Part shown: positions 1-8,917 of the stretch, one piece after another | How the letters are laid out: each line of letters starts with the position of its first letter | How positions within the stretch are numbered: the stretch's first letter is position 1 | Assembly: GCF_003116135.1 (NCBI RefSeq) | Contig: NZ_PDOA01000005.1 | Span: forward strand, 248,001 to 312,000 | Direction of reading: 5' to 3' | Source of the DNA: Teichococcus aestuarii | GTDB lineage: Bacteria; Pseudomonadota; Alphaproteobacteria; Acetobacterales; Acetobacteraceae | DNA: 64,000 nucleotides | Position numbers and translations under genes: made by a program | The notes under the pieces: model-generated | The model's database searches: none | Seen by the model: the letters and a program-made list of their open reading frames with translations, nothing else | Told to the model about the DNA's origin: nothing

Positions 1-875
1 CCCGGCGCGGGCCAGCTATACCCTTGGGTGGTGATGTCGGTCAGCCGCGTGCCGAGGGCGAGCACGAGGTCCGACTCCGCGAAGGCGGCCCGCTGCGCGT
101 CCGGGTTGCGTAGGCCGAGATCGCCCGCATAGAGGGGATGGTCGTTGGGGAACAGGTCCTGCCGGCGGAAGGAGACCGCCACGGGAAGCCGCCACGCCTC
201 GGCGAAGGCCAGCAGCGCCTCGCGCCCCCCCGCAACGTCCAGCCCATGGCCGGCCAGCAGGATGGGGCGCTCGGCGCGCCGCAGCAGGCCTGCGAGTTCC
301 GCGGTGGTCGCGGCTGGCAGCGCGGCGCCGGCGAGCCGGGTTGGCGGCAGGGCAGGGACGGCGCAGGGCGCGGCCAGCACATCTTCCGGGAGGGCCAGCA
401 CCACCGGTCCCGGCACACCCTGGGTCGCCATGTTCCAGGCGCGGGCGATCAGCTCTGGCACCTCGTCCGGATGCGTGGCCTCGCCGACCCACTTGGCGAT
501 GCCGCCGAACATCGCGGCATAGTCGATCTCCTGGAAGGCGCGGCGGCGCAGGTCGCGCTTCTCGATCTGGCCGACCAGCAGGATCAGCGGCACGGCATCC
601 TGCTCGGCGGTGTGCAGGGCGATGGCGGCGTTGCAAGCGCCCGGGCCGCGCGAGACCAGCACAATGCCGGGGCGGCCGGTGAGCTTGGCATCGGCCACCG
701 CCATGAAGCCCGCGCCGCCCTCGTGGCGGCAGGTCACGAGGTCCACGGAAGGGTGCGCGTGCAGGGCGTCGAGCAGGGCAATGTAGGATTCCCCCGGCAC
801 GCAGAAGGCGCGGTCTGCCCCCCGCGCGGCCAGGGTGTCGAGGAGGATCTCGGCGGCGGTCTTGGCGTTTCCCAT
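1..875 (-). CDS. Thiamine-diphosphate-dependent enzyme, acetolactate synthase-like, C-terminus cut by window edge
   Basis: The reading frame from ATG at 875 runs off the left edge without a stop, so about 291 N-terminal residues are visible. They form the TPP-binding pyrimidine domain: the opening NAKTAAEILLDTLAARG is typical of acetolactate synthase/benzoylformate decarboxylase-like enzymes. The cofactor-activating glutamate is expected in the motif HEGGAGFMA (about E52), followed by GPGACNAAIALHTA and the start of the central domain (LAGHGLDVAGG). Family enzymes decarboxylate or ligate 2-keto acids in the cytosol; the substrate cannot be told from this half. It is divergent from a LysR gene 61 bases away, which probably regulates it. 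The family call is firm, the substrate unknown. Confidence 0.85.
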   Translation of the reverse strand, partial: MGNAKTAAEILLDTLAARGADRAFCVPGESYIALLDALHAHPSVDLVTCRHEGGAGFMAVADAKLTGRPGIVLVSRGPGACNAAIALHTAEQDAVPLILLVGQIEKRDLRRRAFQEIDYAAMFGGIAKWVGEATHPDEVPELIARAWNMATQGVPGPVVLALPEDVLAAPCAVPALPPTRLAGAALPAATTAELAGLLRRAERPILLAGHGLDVAGGREALLAFAEAWRLPVAVSFRRQDLFPNDHPLYAGDLGLRNPDAQRAAFAESDLVLALGTRLTDITTQGYSWPAP

Positions 876-923
876 GCGGCATGAATAGCGCGACGGGGCA
901 TGCGCTGGCTTGCAGTATCAGCT

Positions 924-938
924 ATAGCGTCAGGCTAT
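924..938. promoter_or_regulatory. Candidate LysR-type operator (T-N11-A palindrome)
   Basis: ATAGC-gtcag-GCTAT is a perfect 5-base-arm palindrome with the T-N11-A layout preferred by LysR regulators. It lies in the short divergent gap and overlaps the ATG of the LysR gene at 937, a position suited to autorepression. This is inference from sequence shape only. Confidence 0.35.
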
Positions 939-1866
939 GGATCAGACGCGGCTCCGCTCCCTGCTGGCGATCGCCGAGCATGGCGGCTTCGGCCGGGCGG
1001 CGGCCGCGCTCGGGCTCGCACAGCCCAGCCTGTCACGCCAAGTTGCGCTGCTGGAGCAGGAGATTGGCCGCCCGCTCCTCTACCGCCACGGCCGAGGCAC
1101 TCGGCTGACCGAGGACGGGCAGCGTCTGGTCGATGCGGCGCGCCCGCTGCTCGCCGCCCTGGCCAACCTGCCCGCCGTGCTCGACGACCCGGTGCCGCGC
1201 GGCCAGATGACGCTGGGCGTGCCGACCTTCATGTCCGTGCATCTGGCCGAATCGATCTTTGGCGAATTGCGGCAGCGATATCCGCAGCTGCATATCAGGC
1301 TGGTGGATGGGTTCAGTGGCTTCATCAACCAGTGGCTGACGGAGGGCCGGCTGGACGTCGCCATCCTCTACGACAGCCAGCGCAGCCGGGCGATCCTGGC
1401 GGAGGTGCTGGCCGAGGAGGACCTGTTGCTCTTTGCGCGGCGGCGCCGGGCCCGCGACCTACAGGGAGAAGGACCCGTGCCCGTCTCGGCGCTGGCGCGG
1501 CTCGACCTTGTCCTGCCGGACCGACAACACGGGCTGCGCCGGGCGCTGCAGCGGGCAGGAGCGCGCCCTGATTCAGCGCTCCTGCTGGAGGTCGACAGCC
1601 TGACCGCCATCCGCGCGCTGGTCGAGCGTGGCATCGGCTGGAGCGTGCTGCCGCGCGCCGCGCTGACCCGGGAGGCGGCGGACCAGCGCTACATCCTGCG
1701 TGGCCTCGGCACACCGCCGCTGCGCGCGCGGCTGATGGTGGCAGTCAGCCCGGCGCGGGGTATGACGCCGGCTCTGCGCGCCGTCATGGCGCATCTGCAT
1801 CTCATGGTCGCCCGGCTCCAAGGCCAAGGCATCATGACGCCGCCGACCGGCGTGCCGCGGCGCTGA
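937..1866 (+). CDS. LysR-family transcriptional regulator
   Basis: 309 residues, the usual LysR length. Residues 1-60 form the winged helix-turn-helix (GGFGRAAAALGLAQPSLSRQ, then LLEQEIGRPLLYRHGRG). Residues about 90-300 are the periplasmic-binding-protein-like effector domain (RGQMTLGVPTFMSVHLAE, RLDVAILYD, LVERGIGWSVLPRAAL). It is divergent from the thiamine-diphosphate enzyme gene, the classic arrangement for a LysR protein controlling its neighbour and itself. The inducer is unknown. The start at 937 places the conserved N-terminal leucine-rich segment (MDQTRLRSLLAIAEHG) correctly. Confidence 0.92.
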   Translation: MDQTRLRSLLAIAEHGGFGRAAAALGLAQPSLSRQVALLEQEIGRPLLYRHGRGTRLTEDGQRLVDAARPLLAALANLPAVLDDPVPRGQMTLGVPTFMSVHLAESIFGELRQRYPQLHIRLVDGFSGFINQWLTEGRLDVAILYDSQRSRAILAEVLAEEDLLLFARRRRARDLQGEGPVPVSALARLDLVLPDRQHGLRRALQRAGARPDSALLLEVDSLTAIRALVERGIGWSVLPRAALTREAADQRYILRGLGTPPLRARLMVAVSPARGMTPALRAVMAHLHLMVARLQGQGIMTPPTGVPRR

Positions 1867-2380
1867 GACGCGGCCCGGAGGACAGGGAGATGCCTGGGCT
1901 TCCTGCCCGGCAGCCTGCAGGACATCACTGCGGCTCATCCTGGGCCGTTTCCTCCTCCGGCTTTGGATGCGCCCAAAAGGTACTGGGTCCGGGCGAGGCC
2001 GCGCAGCGCTGGGTCAGCCGAAGAGGCAAAATGACCTCTTTGTCCGGTTTTATTTGCCGATGCCGGGCCTGTCTCCCGTGCCGCCGGGCCGGCAACGTCG
2101 TGTCCATCGTCGCCACGGATGGTGTGTCGTTGGGGCATTCTGAGTGTTCCTGCTGAGGCGCCGCTGTTGCTGGCTAATCCGCCGACGGTGGTGGCGGGCA
2201 CAGGGCGTTCCGGCTGAGTGTTACGTACTTTAGACTTATCGCGGGCAGCTTGAGCTGGGACACATCCAGCGTCCATTCCTCATAGGACATGTCGGGCAGC
2301 TACGACTTGCGAGCAGCTATGCTCGCAAGCCTGTCATGTCCGCCCGCTTGTCCATCAAGCCTCGAGGGCGGAGCTCCGAA
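1867..2380. other. Non-coding stretch at the left side of the island
   Basis: About 510 bases with no convincing gene. Short frames on both strands lack ribosome sites and protein-like composition. A local drop in GC around 2030-2060 and 2220-2245 and the strong hairpin at 2306-2329 suggest degraded mobile DNA or an island edge, but I recognise no element and find no partner for the tRNA-Arg remnant seen at 23.6 kb. Confidence 0.4.
2306..2329. repeat. Perfect 9-base inverted repeat
   Basis: CTTGCGAGC-agctat-GCTCGCAAG forms a stable hairpin. Weaker outer arms (GGACATG near 2285 and CATGTCC near 2336) extend it to an imperfect palindrome of nearly 60 bases. No T-run follows on either strand, so a simple rho-independent terminator is unlikely. 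It lies just past the stop of the minus-strand gene ending at 2381. It may be a recombinase site, a transcript end or a relic repeat. Confidence 0.5.
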
Positions 2381-3382
2381 TCAGGAACGGATGCTCCTGA
2401 GCAGGTCGTTGTGCCACGCGATGCATGCGTCGCGCTGCTCGAACGCCGTGGCCTCGACCCCCTCGACGTCCATGGCAGCCTGGCCCGTCCAGATCTCAGG
2501 CACATGAAGCGCCGCATCCAATGCGCAGGACCACGACGCACTCGCCAACTCCGGATAGAGCTCCACGGCAGGGCTCTGGCTGATCCACGGGGCGAGCGCG
2601 TCCAGAAAGGTGTAGACGCGCTCCCACTCAAGCTTCTGGCGCCCGTTCTCGTGCGATCCCACGGCAAGCTGGACTGCGAACTCCGTGTCCTTCGCCGAGA
2701 CAAGACTGCCCGTGCGCAAGTCCACCTCAATCCCGAGGAACGAAGCCGCAATCGAATTGGCCTTCTCCGCATCAGCCTCGGGCATCCCAGCCTTCCGCTT
2801 CCTCCACGGGATCAGCGTCTCCAGATGTTCCGACAATTTGGGGAAGCCGGCGGCAAAGGCGCGAACGTGGTCTCGTGTCACGCCGCCGCTGACTCGGGGC
2901 AGGTCATAGGCTTTCGGTTCGTACGTGCGCACAAGCACACGGTTAGAGGTTCGGGTGTACCAGGAAGGATCGCATCGCATCCTGAACAGAACGCGCAGCA
3001 GATCCTCGCGATGAACCCAGTAGTCGATCGTCGAGGGAACATTGAGGATCGGCAGGACCTGCCAGAAGGCGTAGCTCTGACCAATCATCATCGCCTCGCA
3101 GGCGACCTTGTCGCCGAACGCCTCGATGATCCTCCCGTAGGTCTCGCCACCCATCAGGATGGGATCAATGTCATCCGAGAGAGCCGAGAACGGGATGCCC
3201 CGATCAAGCTGGGCAGGCCGTGCGAAGGCCCTCAACGCCGCGGCATACGCTTTCTTCGGGATGCCATTCCTCCTCGCCTCTGCGAGAGGCAGACCCACGC
3301 CTCCGAGAGGAATGGTTTCGCTCTCTGGGTCCAGTTGGGCGCGTTCCTGAGGCGGGTGCTTCGATGTCGCCTGCTTCGCCAT
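2381..3382 (-). CDS. Hypothetical island protein
   Basis: 333 residues from the ATG at 3382 (MAKQATSKHPPQERAQLD). The frame extends upstream to 3526, but that extension looks non-coding. AGGAGG abuts the chosen ATG directly, so the exact start is uncertain. The protein is soluble, mixed alpha/beta in character, with no signal peptide or membrane segment and no motif I recognise. Notable stretches are YWVHREDLLRVLFRMRCD and LDALAPWISQSPAVELYP. It is encoded on the same strand as the excisionase-like gene and integrase upstream, so it is probably island cargo. Function unknown. Confidence 0.65.
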   Translation of the reverse strand: MAKQATSKHPPQERAQLDPESETIPLGGVGLPLAEARRNGIPKKAYAAALRAFARPAQLDRGIPFSALSDDIDPILMGGETYGRIIEAFGDKVACEAMMIGQSYAFWQVLPILNVPSTIDYWVHREDLLRVLFRMRCDPSWYTRTSNRVLVRTYEPKAYDLPRVSGGVTRDHVRAFAAGFPKLSEHLETLIPWRKRKAGMPEADAEKANSIAASFLGIEVDLRTGSLVSAKDTEFAVQLAVGSHENGRQKLEWERVYTFLDALAPWISQSPAVELYPELASASWSCALDAALHVPEIWTGQAAMDVEGVEATAFEQRDACIAWHNDLLRSIRS

Positions 3383-3748
3383 CCTCCTGGGCTTCCGCCG
3401 CGAAGGGCAAGGGAGGGTCGCCAGCTTGGTGGCGCAGGACAGCTCATTCTTTGGGTCCACAATCATCTCCTGCTGTGGGAAGCCGAGGGGGCATGGAAGA
3501 GGGAGAGGAGCAGCGACGCCGCCCATCCTGAGGTGCCGTCGATGTCACGCGAGCATCACGACGGTGGCCTTGAGCCGCTGATGGGCGGCTTTGTCCGGCG
3601 AGACAGGAATCACCGGTGCCGTCGGCATGGTGCCTCCGGGTCTCCTGTCTTCTCGATGCGATGCGGAGTGCGCTGCCGCCCGTTTCGGCGGGTCGCTCGT
3701 CAGCGGTCAGGCAGAGCGGGGCCGGACTTCGCGAGGCGGATTCGAGAC

Positions 3749-3988
3749 TCAGCTCATCGCGGTGCTGGCGACGATCCGGTCACTGATGAATGTCTCGAGG
3801 TCTTCGTGGCGGTAGCGGACGGTCTTGTGCCCGAGGCGCACGAAGCGCGGCCCGTCGCCCGTACAGCGCCAGCGCTCCAGCGCCTTGCGGCTGACGCCGA
3901 GCCGGGCGGCCACATCCTCGGGTGTCAGCAGGGGAGGGTGATGCGGCGTGGGCGCGGCAGCACGAATGGCCAGCTTCGGCTGTTCCAT
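3749..3988 (-). CDS. AlpA/MerR-type helix-turn-helix protein, likely excisionase
   Basis: 79 residues. After a short N-terminal tail comes a compact winged HTH: LLTPEDVAARLGVSRKALERW, then TGDGPRFVRLGHKTVRYRHEDLETFI, the standard layout of AlpA/excisionase-like DNA-binding proteins. AAAGGA sits 7 bases before the ATG at 3988, which decides the start. It is encoded 70 bases downstream of the integrase on the same strand, so the pair is probably the recombination module of this island, the small protein biasing the integrase toward excision or regulating it. A pure transcription regulator is the alternative. Confidence 0.82.
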   Translation of the reverse strand: MEQPKLAIRAAAPTPHHPPLLTPEDVAARLGVSRKALERWRCTGDGPRFVRLGHKTVRYRHEDLETFISDRIVASTAMS

Positions 3989-4058
3989 GGGGTGTCCTTT
4001 CGGTGTGGTCAGAAAAAAGCGGAGGCGCGGAGGGGAGGACGGCGCGGCCGCCCTCCGG

Positions 4059-5252
4059 TCAGGCTGTCTCCGGGGATGCGTCGTCGGCTGGCGGTGCCGG
4101 CTGGCCGATACGGCCGACGGCGTTCGCGGCCTCGACCAGGCGCTCCTGGCTGAGGTGCGCATAGCGGCTGGTGGTGGCGACCTGCTTGTGCCCGAGGATG
4201 CGGCCGACCTCGTAGAGTGAGTGGCCGCGGTTCGCGAGCGCGCTGGCGAAGCTGTGGCGCAGGTCGTGGAGGCGCAGGGTGGGCGAGAGCCCTGCCGCCG
4301 CCTTGGCCCGCCCCCAGGCGCCACGGACGCTCTCCATCGGCTGGCCCCGCCGCCGGGCCGAGGGAAAGACGAAGGGGTTGCCCGGCGCCCGCCGCAGGCC
4401 GCTGAGCAGCGCCAGCGCCGCGTCGGAGAGCGGGATGTGCCGCCGCTCGCCGTGCTTGGCCAGCGGCACCGTCATGACGCGCCGCCCGAGGTCGACATGC
4501 TCCCAGCGGGCCCGCAGCACCTCGTTCTTGCGCGCGCCGGTCAGGGCCAGCAGGCGGATGGCCTCGGCCGCCACGCGGTCGGGCTCCTCGGCCAGCACGG
4601 CCAGCAGCCGGACGTGCTCGGCGTCGGAGAGGAACTCCTCGCGGTGCCGCTCCGGCAGCATGCCCGGGCGCTCGGCCGGGTTGCGGCCGTCATAGGCGCC
4701 CCAGCGCAGGGCCAGGGTAAAGATCCGGCGCAGCACGGCGAGGTGGCGGTTCACCCGCGGGTTCGACAGCCCCTCGGCGAGGAGCCGGCGGCGGAACTCC
4801 GCCACCTCGCCGGGCTCCACCCGGTCGAGCGGCTTGCGCCCGAGCGCGGGCAGGATCCGCTTGCGGCACATCGCCTCGTAGTCCCAGGCGGCGCGCAGCG
4901 TGTCGCGGATCTGCGGCAGGTACTTCTGCTCGACGAACTCGGCGAGGGTCGGGACGGCGCGCCGCCGGTCGCGCTCGCCGCCCGGGTCGCCGCCGAGGGT
5001 GACGGCGGCGCGGAGCTGCTCTCCCTTCTGGCGCGCCTGGTCGAGGGTGATGTCGCCGAGGCGGCCGAGGCGCACCTCCCGGGCGCGGCTGCGGTCGTCT
5101 GCGTAGCGCAGCCAGAAGGTGATCTGTCCGCTGGCTCTGACCTCCATGATGAAGCCGCGGAGACGGGTGTCGAAGATGCGGAGCTTCCGCGCCCCCGGCG
5201 GCACCGGCGGCGGTGCCTTGGTGAGGGCGCGTGTGATCAGTTCGGTGGCCAT
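4059..5252 (-). CDS. Tyrosine-type site-specific integrase
   Basis: 397 residues from ATG 5252. The frame extends to 5330, but AAAGGCGG precedes the inner ATG and MATELITRALTKAPPP is a normal integrase beginning. Order: an N-terminal DUF4102-like arm-binding region (LRIFDTRLRGFIMEVRASG, GDITLDQARQKGEQL), a SAM-like core-binding domain (about 95-190), and a catalytic domain. The catalytic domain has Arg in LTGARKNEVL, HxxR in LHDLRHSFAS, His in LGHKQVATT and the nucleophile Tyr in SRYAHL. All catalytic residues are present, so it should be active. Integrases of this type often use the 3' half of a tRNA as attachment site, which fits the tRNA-Arg remnant at 23.56-23.60 kb. Confidence 0.95.
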   Translation of the reverse strand: MATELITRALTKAPPPVPPGARKLRIFDTRLRGFIMEVRASGQITFWLRYADDRSRAREVRLGRLGDITLDQARQKGEQLRAAVTLGGDPGGERDRRRAVPTLAEFVEQKYLPQIRDTLRAAWDYEAMCRKRILPALGRKPLDRVEPGEVAEFRRRLLAEGLSNPRVNRHLAVLRRIFTLALRWGAYDGRNPAERPGMLPERHREEFLSDAEHVRLLAVLAEEPDRVAAEAIRLLALTGARKNEVLRARWEHVDLGRRVMTVPLAKHGERRHIPLSDAALALLSGLRRAPGNPFVFPSARRRGQPMESVRGAWGRAKAAAGLSPTLRLHDLRHSFASALANRGHSLYEVGRILGHKQVATTSRYAHLSQERLVEAANAVGRIGQPAPPADDASPETA

Positions 5253-5462
5253 GCCAGGCCGCCTTTCATCCGGTCGTGAGGAGTGGGGGATGGGTCCCGG
5301 CCGCACCGAATGGCGGGCACCGGGGCTCAAGAGTGTGTTCGCGGCGTGACTTTGGCGCGCAAAGGGGAAATTGCGGGTGAGTGGCGAGAATGCCGCCCGC
5401 CCGCGCCGTGACCGTCCTCCGGCAAGCTGCCTTGGCGTTGCTTCGCGCGCCTCAGTCAGCGG

Positions 5463-6074
5463 TCAGGCTTGGTGCTGCCGGCGCGCCACCTCGCAGCGCA
5501 GGGCCGTGGTGGCGTGCGAGCTGGCAAGGGCGATCAGGCTGTCGGCTGGCCGCGCCAGGGCCGCATCGATCAGCGTCTGATCGAGCACCAGCAGCAGCAG
5601 GCTGGCGATGATGCCGGGGCTTCGGCCGGCAGGGTCTGAGCTCAGGATGATGGGGCTGCGCGTGGCGCCGCCGCGCTGGGCGATGTCCCAGGGGTAGGGG
5701 GAAGGCCCATCGCCCGGGCGGAAGCTCAGCGGGGCCGCCATGCCCTGACCGGGGCGGGCGCCGAGGGCCTCGACCGCCTTCCCGAGATGGTCGGCGGACT
5801 GCAGGGCCATGAGGCTCGGCTTGCGCCGCGCCTCGGCCATCTGCCGCTGTTGGGCCACGCCTGCGATGTCGCGAGCACTCCAGGCACCACCCGGCCCGGA
5901 GTTCTCGTCCAGGCCGAGGCGCAGCGTGGCCTGGGTGCCATCGCCGGCGTCGAGCACCGCGAGGTGCCAGGGCAGAAGGCAGCCCGCGGGCATGTCGGTG
6001 CGGATAAAGAGAGCATAACGCCCGGTGACGTCGCGGCGCAGGGCCACGACGTCCGGGTGCGGAGCGTCGGTCAT
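5463..6074 (-). CDS. Hypothetical protein
   Basis: 203 residues from ATG 6074, preceded by GGAAG at good spacing (an upstream ATG at 6101 is possible). The N-terminal half looks like a small beta-rich domain (GRYALFIRTDMPAGCLLPWH, LDAGDGTQATLRLGLDE). The C-terminus is helical and ends in RRQHQA. There are no membrane segments, although LLLLVLDQTLIDAAL is hydrophobic. A longer overlapping frame on the same strand (5452-6129) has arginine/proline shadow composition and is rejected. It is between the integrase and another unknown gene on the same strand. Function unknown. Confidence 0.6.
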   Translation of the reverse strand: MTDAPHPDVVALRRDVTGRYALFIRTDMPAGCLLPWHLAVLDAGDGTQATLRLGLDENSGPGGAWSARDIAGVAQQRQMAEARRKPSLMALQSADHLGKAVEALGARPGQGMAAPLSFRPGDGPSPYPWDIAQRGGATRSPIILSSDPAGRSPGIIASLLLLVLDQTLIDAALARPADSLIALASSHATTALRCEVARRQHQA

Positions 6075-6244
6075 GGGGTCTTCCGGGAAGGTGGATGACA
6101 TCCGCCTGCGGGCCCGTGGGGCTCAGCAACCTGGCGGACGCAATGCCATGACATATGACCGGGAGCGGAGGTTGCTTCTCTCGGCGGGACTCAGGGCCTC
6201 AGATCCGGTGCGCGTCGCCAAGCCGGATGAGGCCCAGAAGATGG

Positions 6245-7549
6245 TCAGGTCTCCAGGTGCTCGTCGAGGCGATCGTCACGGCGGCGCGCCGCCCGGAGTG
6301 CCTGCCGCGCCTGCTCGAACTCCGGCCGCAGGCCGAACACGGTGGGCCTGTTGTCGAGCCGTCGCAGCAGGCCGGCCCGTTCCATCTCGACCAGGGCGTC
6401 GCGCAGCTTTTCCGGCGTTTCCCGGGTGGTGGTGGCGCAGCGGCCGGACCAAAGGAGCGTCTCCAGCGCGCGGCGCGCCTGCCGCGGCGTCGCCTCTCCG
6501 GTGGGGCGGCCTGCTGCTCCGGCGGGCCGGGGTTCGGGCGCAGCCAGACGCAGGAGCGGCATGAGGCCGAGCAGGAACTCGGTGCCGCACCGTGGGTAGA
6601 CCTCGTAGAGCTCGTTGACCGTCTGCCACATCTCGTCGAGCAGCGGCACGGCCGCTTCGGCGAGCGCCGCGACGACCGCGGCAGCCGTCTGACCTGAGAG
6701 GTTGTCCTCCCTGGGCATCGGAGAAGGTGCGGTCGCCAGCAGGGCGCGGACAGTCTCGCGGTCGGGCAACTCAATCTCCGTCCGCAGCAGGTCGGCCCGC
6801 TTGGCGTAAGCCTTCCGGCCGGGCGCGGTGTGAGTGCTCGGGCGCCAGCGGACCACCAGGCGGTCGCCCTCGTGGTCCTGGATCGACCGGATGGTCTGCT
6901 GCGCGCCGCCCATGAGTGAGCGCTGCGCCAGATCCTGGACAATCGTCTCGGCCGCCTGGACCGGATCAGGGAGGTCCCGGTAGATCTCGCATTGCTGAAC
7001 CCACAGCCGACCCCGCAACTGCGCGGACGGAAGTCCGGCCGCCTCGGCCAGTTCGGCAACGAGGGCATCAATGCCATTCCGGAGGTTCGCGAGCTCCTGA
7101 CCGAGGAGATATGTCCAGTCGTCCCCATGAGCGCCTACCAGATTGGTGGCACCACCCGTTGCCGGCTCGCCAGGATCCTCGAGCTGCGACCGCAGCGCGC
7201 GCAGCAGACCGGGGCGAAGCCGGCTCCGGTTGGTGATGCGAAGGCGCCCGGCATCGTCTGCGCTGAGGAAGATCTCGCCGGTGATGGTCATCTCTCCACC
7301 CTCCGGCAGGTCAGGGACGACGAACAGGACGGCGAGCTTGTTCTTGAGGCATTGGCCCGGCTTGGGCGCAGCCTTGATGATCCCGGCCTGGTACAGGCGG
7401 GCGCAAAAGCCCTCTGCCTCGTCAACCAGCAGATGCGGCAGGGCAACATCGAGGCCGAACTGGATTCGATCAATCAGGACATCAGCCTGCGGAGCGCAGG
7501 ACAGCAGAGGATCGGAAGCGGTCGCATCAATGGCTGGCAGTTCGCGCAC
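6245..7549 (-). CDS. Hypothetical island protein, 434 residues
   Basis: A long frame with normal protein composition. Features: an N-terminal region with VLIDRIQFGLDVALPHLLVD, a beta-rich segment (NKLAVLFVVPDLPEGGEMTI), a helical middle (RNGIDALVAELAEAAGL), and a C-terminal winged-helix-like segment (TPEKLRDALVEMERAGLLRR, about residues 375-395) ending in an arginine-rich tail. A DNA-binding role is possible but unproven. No catalytic motif is recognised. It is on the same strand as the integrase group and probably belongs to the island module rather than to the defence operon on the other strand. Confidence 0.65.
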   Translation of the reverse strand: MRELPAIDATASDPLLSCAPQADVLIDRIQFGLDVALPHLLVDEAEGFCARLYQAGIIKAAPKPGQCLKNKLAVLFVVPDLPEGGEMTITGEIFLSADDAGRLRITNRSRLRPGLLRALRSQLEDPGEPATGGATNLVGAHGDDWTYLLGQELANLRNGIDALVAELAEAAGLPSAQLRGRLWVQQCEIYRDLPDPVQAAETIVQDLAQRSLMGGAQQTIRSIQDHEGDRLVVRWRPSTHTAPGRKAYAKRADLLRTEIELPDRETVRALLATAPSPMPREDNLSGQTAAAVVAALAEAAVPLLDEMWQTVNELYEVYPRCGTEFLLGLMPLLRLAAPEPRPAGAAGRPTGEATPRQARRALETLLWSGRCATTTRETPEKLRDALVEMERAGLLRRLDNRPTVFGLRPEFEQARQALRAARRRDDRLDEHLET

Positions 7550-7771
7550 GGTTCCCGTTCCTGAGCAGAGAGGCAGGGAGATGTCTGGGAAACGGGCATG
7601 AGGTCAAGGGCGCTGGCATTTCCCCACATTCCCGGGGCTTGTCAGAGGGGAGGCGGAATGGCGCCGCAGCGTGGGGACTGCCTCTGATGACCTGTCCTCT
7701 TGGCTCGATTTTGGGTCATGCCCCATCGCGTGGTGTAGGAGCTATGGTGTCGGTGGGTCGGGTGGCCGGGA

Positions 7772-8737
7772 TCATGCTGGCACGGCGGAGAGCCTGATGG
7801 GACCAGTATCGCTGACTGCGGCGACGGTCTCCAGCGTCATGTAGCGCGACCGCTGGATGGCCTATTCGTCGGACTGTTCGAGGAGGATGGCGCCGACGAG
7901 CCGCACGACGGCAGCCTCATTCGGGAATATGCCGACCACATCGGTAAGGCGCTTGATCTCGCCATTGAGGCGCTCGATGGGGTTGGTGCTGTGGAGCTTG
8001 GCACGGTGCGCGGCCGGGAATGTCATGTAGGCGAGGACATCCTCCTAGGCGCCATTCATGAGGGCAGCGAGCTTCGGGACCTTCGGCCACAACTGGTCGG
8101 CTACCACTCTCCACTGCCGCTTGGCGCCCTCTGCATCGGGCTCCGCGTAGGTGGTGCCGATCCAGGCCGAGACGATGCGGCGCTGCGCTGCGCCTTCCCG
8201 GCATGCGCCAGCAGAGTGCGGGCAAAATGAACGCGGCACCTTTGCCAGGTGGCCCTGAGCACCTTCGTCACGGCGGCCTTGAGGTCCTCGTGGGCATCCG
8301 GAGACGACGAGCTTCACGTCCCTGAGGCCGCGGCGGGCGAGGCCGCGCAGGAAATCGAGCCAGAACGGCTCCGCTTCGGACCTGCCCACCACCATGCCGA
8401 GCACCTCGTGCCGCCCGTCAGCGTTGACGCCCACAGCAACGGAGACGATACGCCCTGCGTCGCGCACCTTTACGTAGGTCGCGTCCAGCCAGAGATAGGA
8501 CCAGTCGCCCTCGATGGGGCGGGCCAGGGAGTCGCCCATCCGCTCGTTAATCTCGGCGCAGAGGCGGCTGGGCTCTTAGAGGCCCCTTCCAGGCCCATGG
8601 TGCGAACCAGATCGTCGACCGAGCGCATCGAGATGTCCTGGAGATAGGCCTCCTGGATCACCGCTATCAGCGCTTTCTCGGCGGTCCGCCATGGCTCCAG
8701 GAAGGCGGGGAAGTAGGAGCCGCGCCGTCAGTGGGGT
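7772..8737 (-). pseudogene. IS256-family (mutator-type) transposase remnant
   Basis: Translating the minus strand in pieces gives a recognisable IS256 transposase: [38 protein letters not shown], the DDE-domain start [33 protein letters not shown], then [20 protein letters not shown] and a C-terminal [18 protein letters not shown]. The N-terminal third is missing. There are frame breaks near 8575 and 8300 and TAG stops near 8047 and 7864, so the gene is dead. Its truncated upstream end abuts a sequence resembling an IS21-type terminus (8726-8768), suggesting that a second element cut it. Confidence 0.85.
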
Positions 8738-8768
8738 CCCGTTTGGACGCTGATCACCCCTCTAACAG
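8726..8768. repeat. IS21-type terminus-like sequence
   Basis: The minus strand reads AGGGGTGATCAGCG then TCCAAACGGGACCCC, a form I associate with ends of IS21-family elements in Alphaproteobacteria. It stands exactly where the IS256-type transposase loses its N-terminus. No IstA/IstB genes are nearby, so this is a lone end. Recognition is from memory and needs a database comparison. Confidence 0.35.
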
Positions 8769-8917
8769 GGTTCCTATTCCACGCCGATCCACAGCTGAAA
8801 GCCTGCAAGTTGAGCCGTATTGGTGAATTAGCCAAGAATCTCTGGCTGCACCCGTTCCCCTCCCCAATATTTCTTCATAAGCTCAGGCTAGCCAACTGAA
8901 CCCCGGGCGCTGTTGCG

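Noticed and set aside
16-882. 288-codon minus-strand frame
   Set aside because: Off-frame shadow of the thiamine-diphosphate enzyme; the true frame starts at 875 and shows conserved TPP-domain motifs.
2306-2329. Left attachment site of the island
   Set aside because: The hairpin shares no sequence with the tRNA-Arg remnant, so it cannot be the matching att repeat.
2336-4153. 605-codon open frame on the plus strand
   Set aside because: It is antisense to the 333-residue gene and the excisionase gene, which have recognisable composition, and it reads as arginine/histidine-rich shadow sequence.
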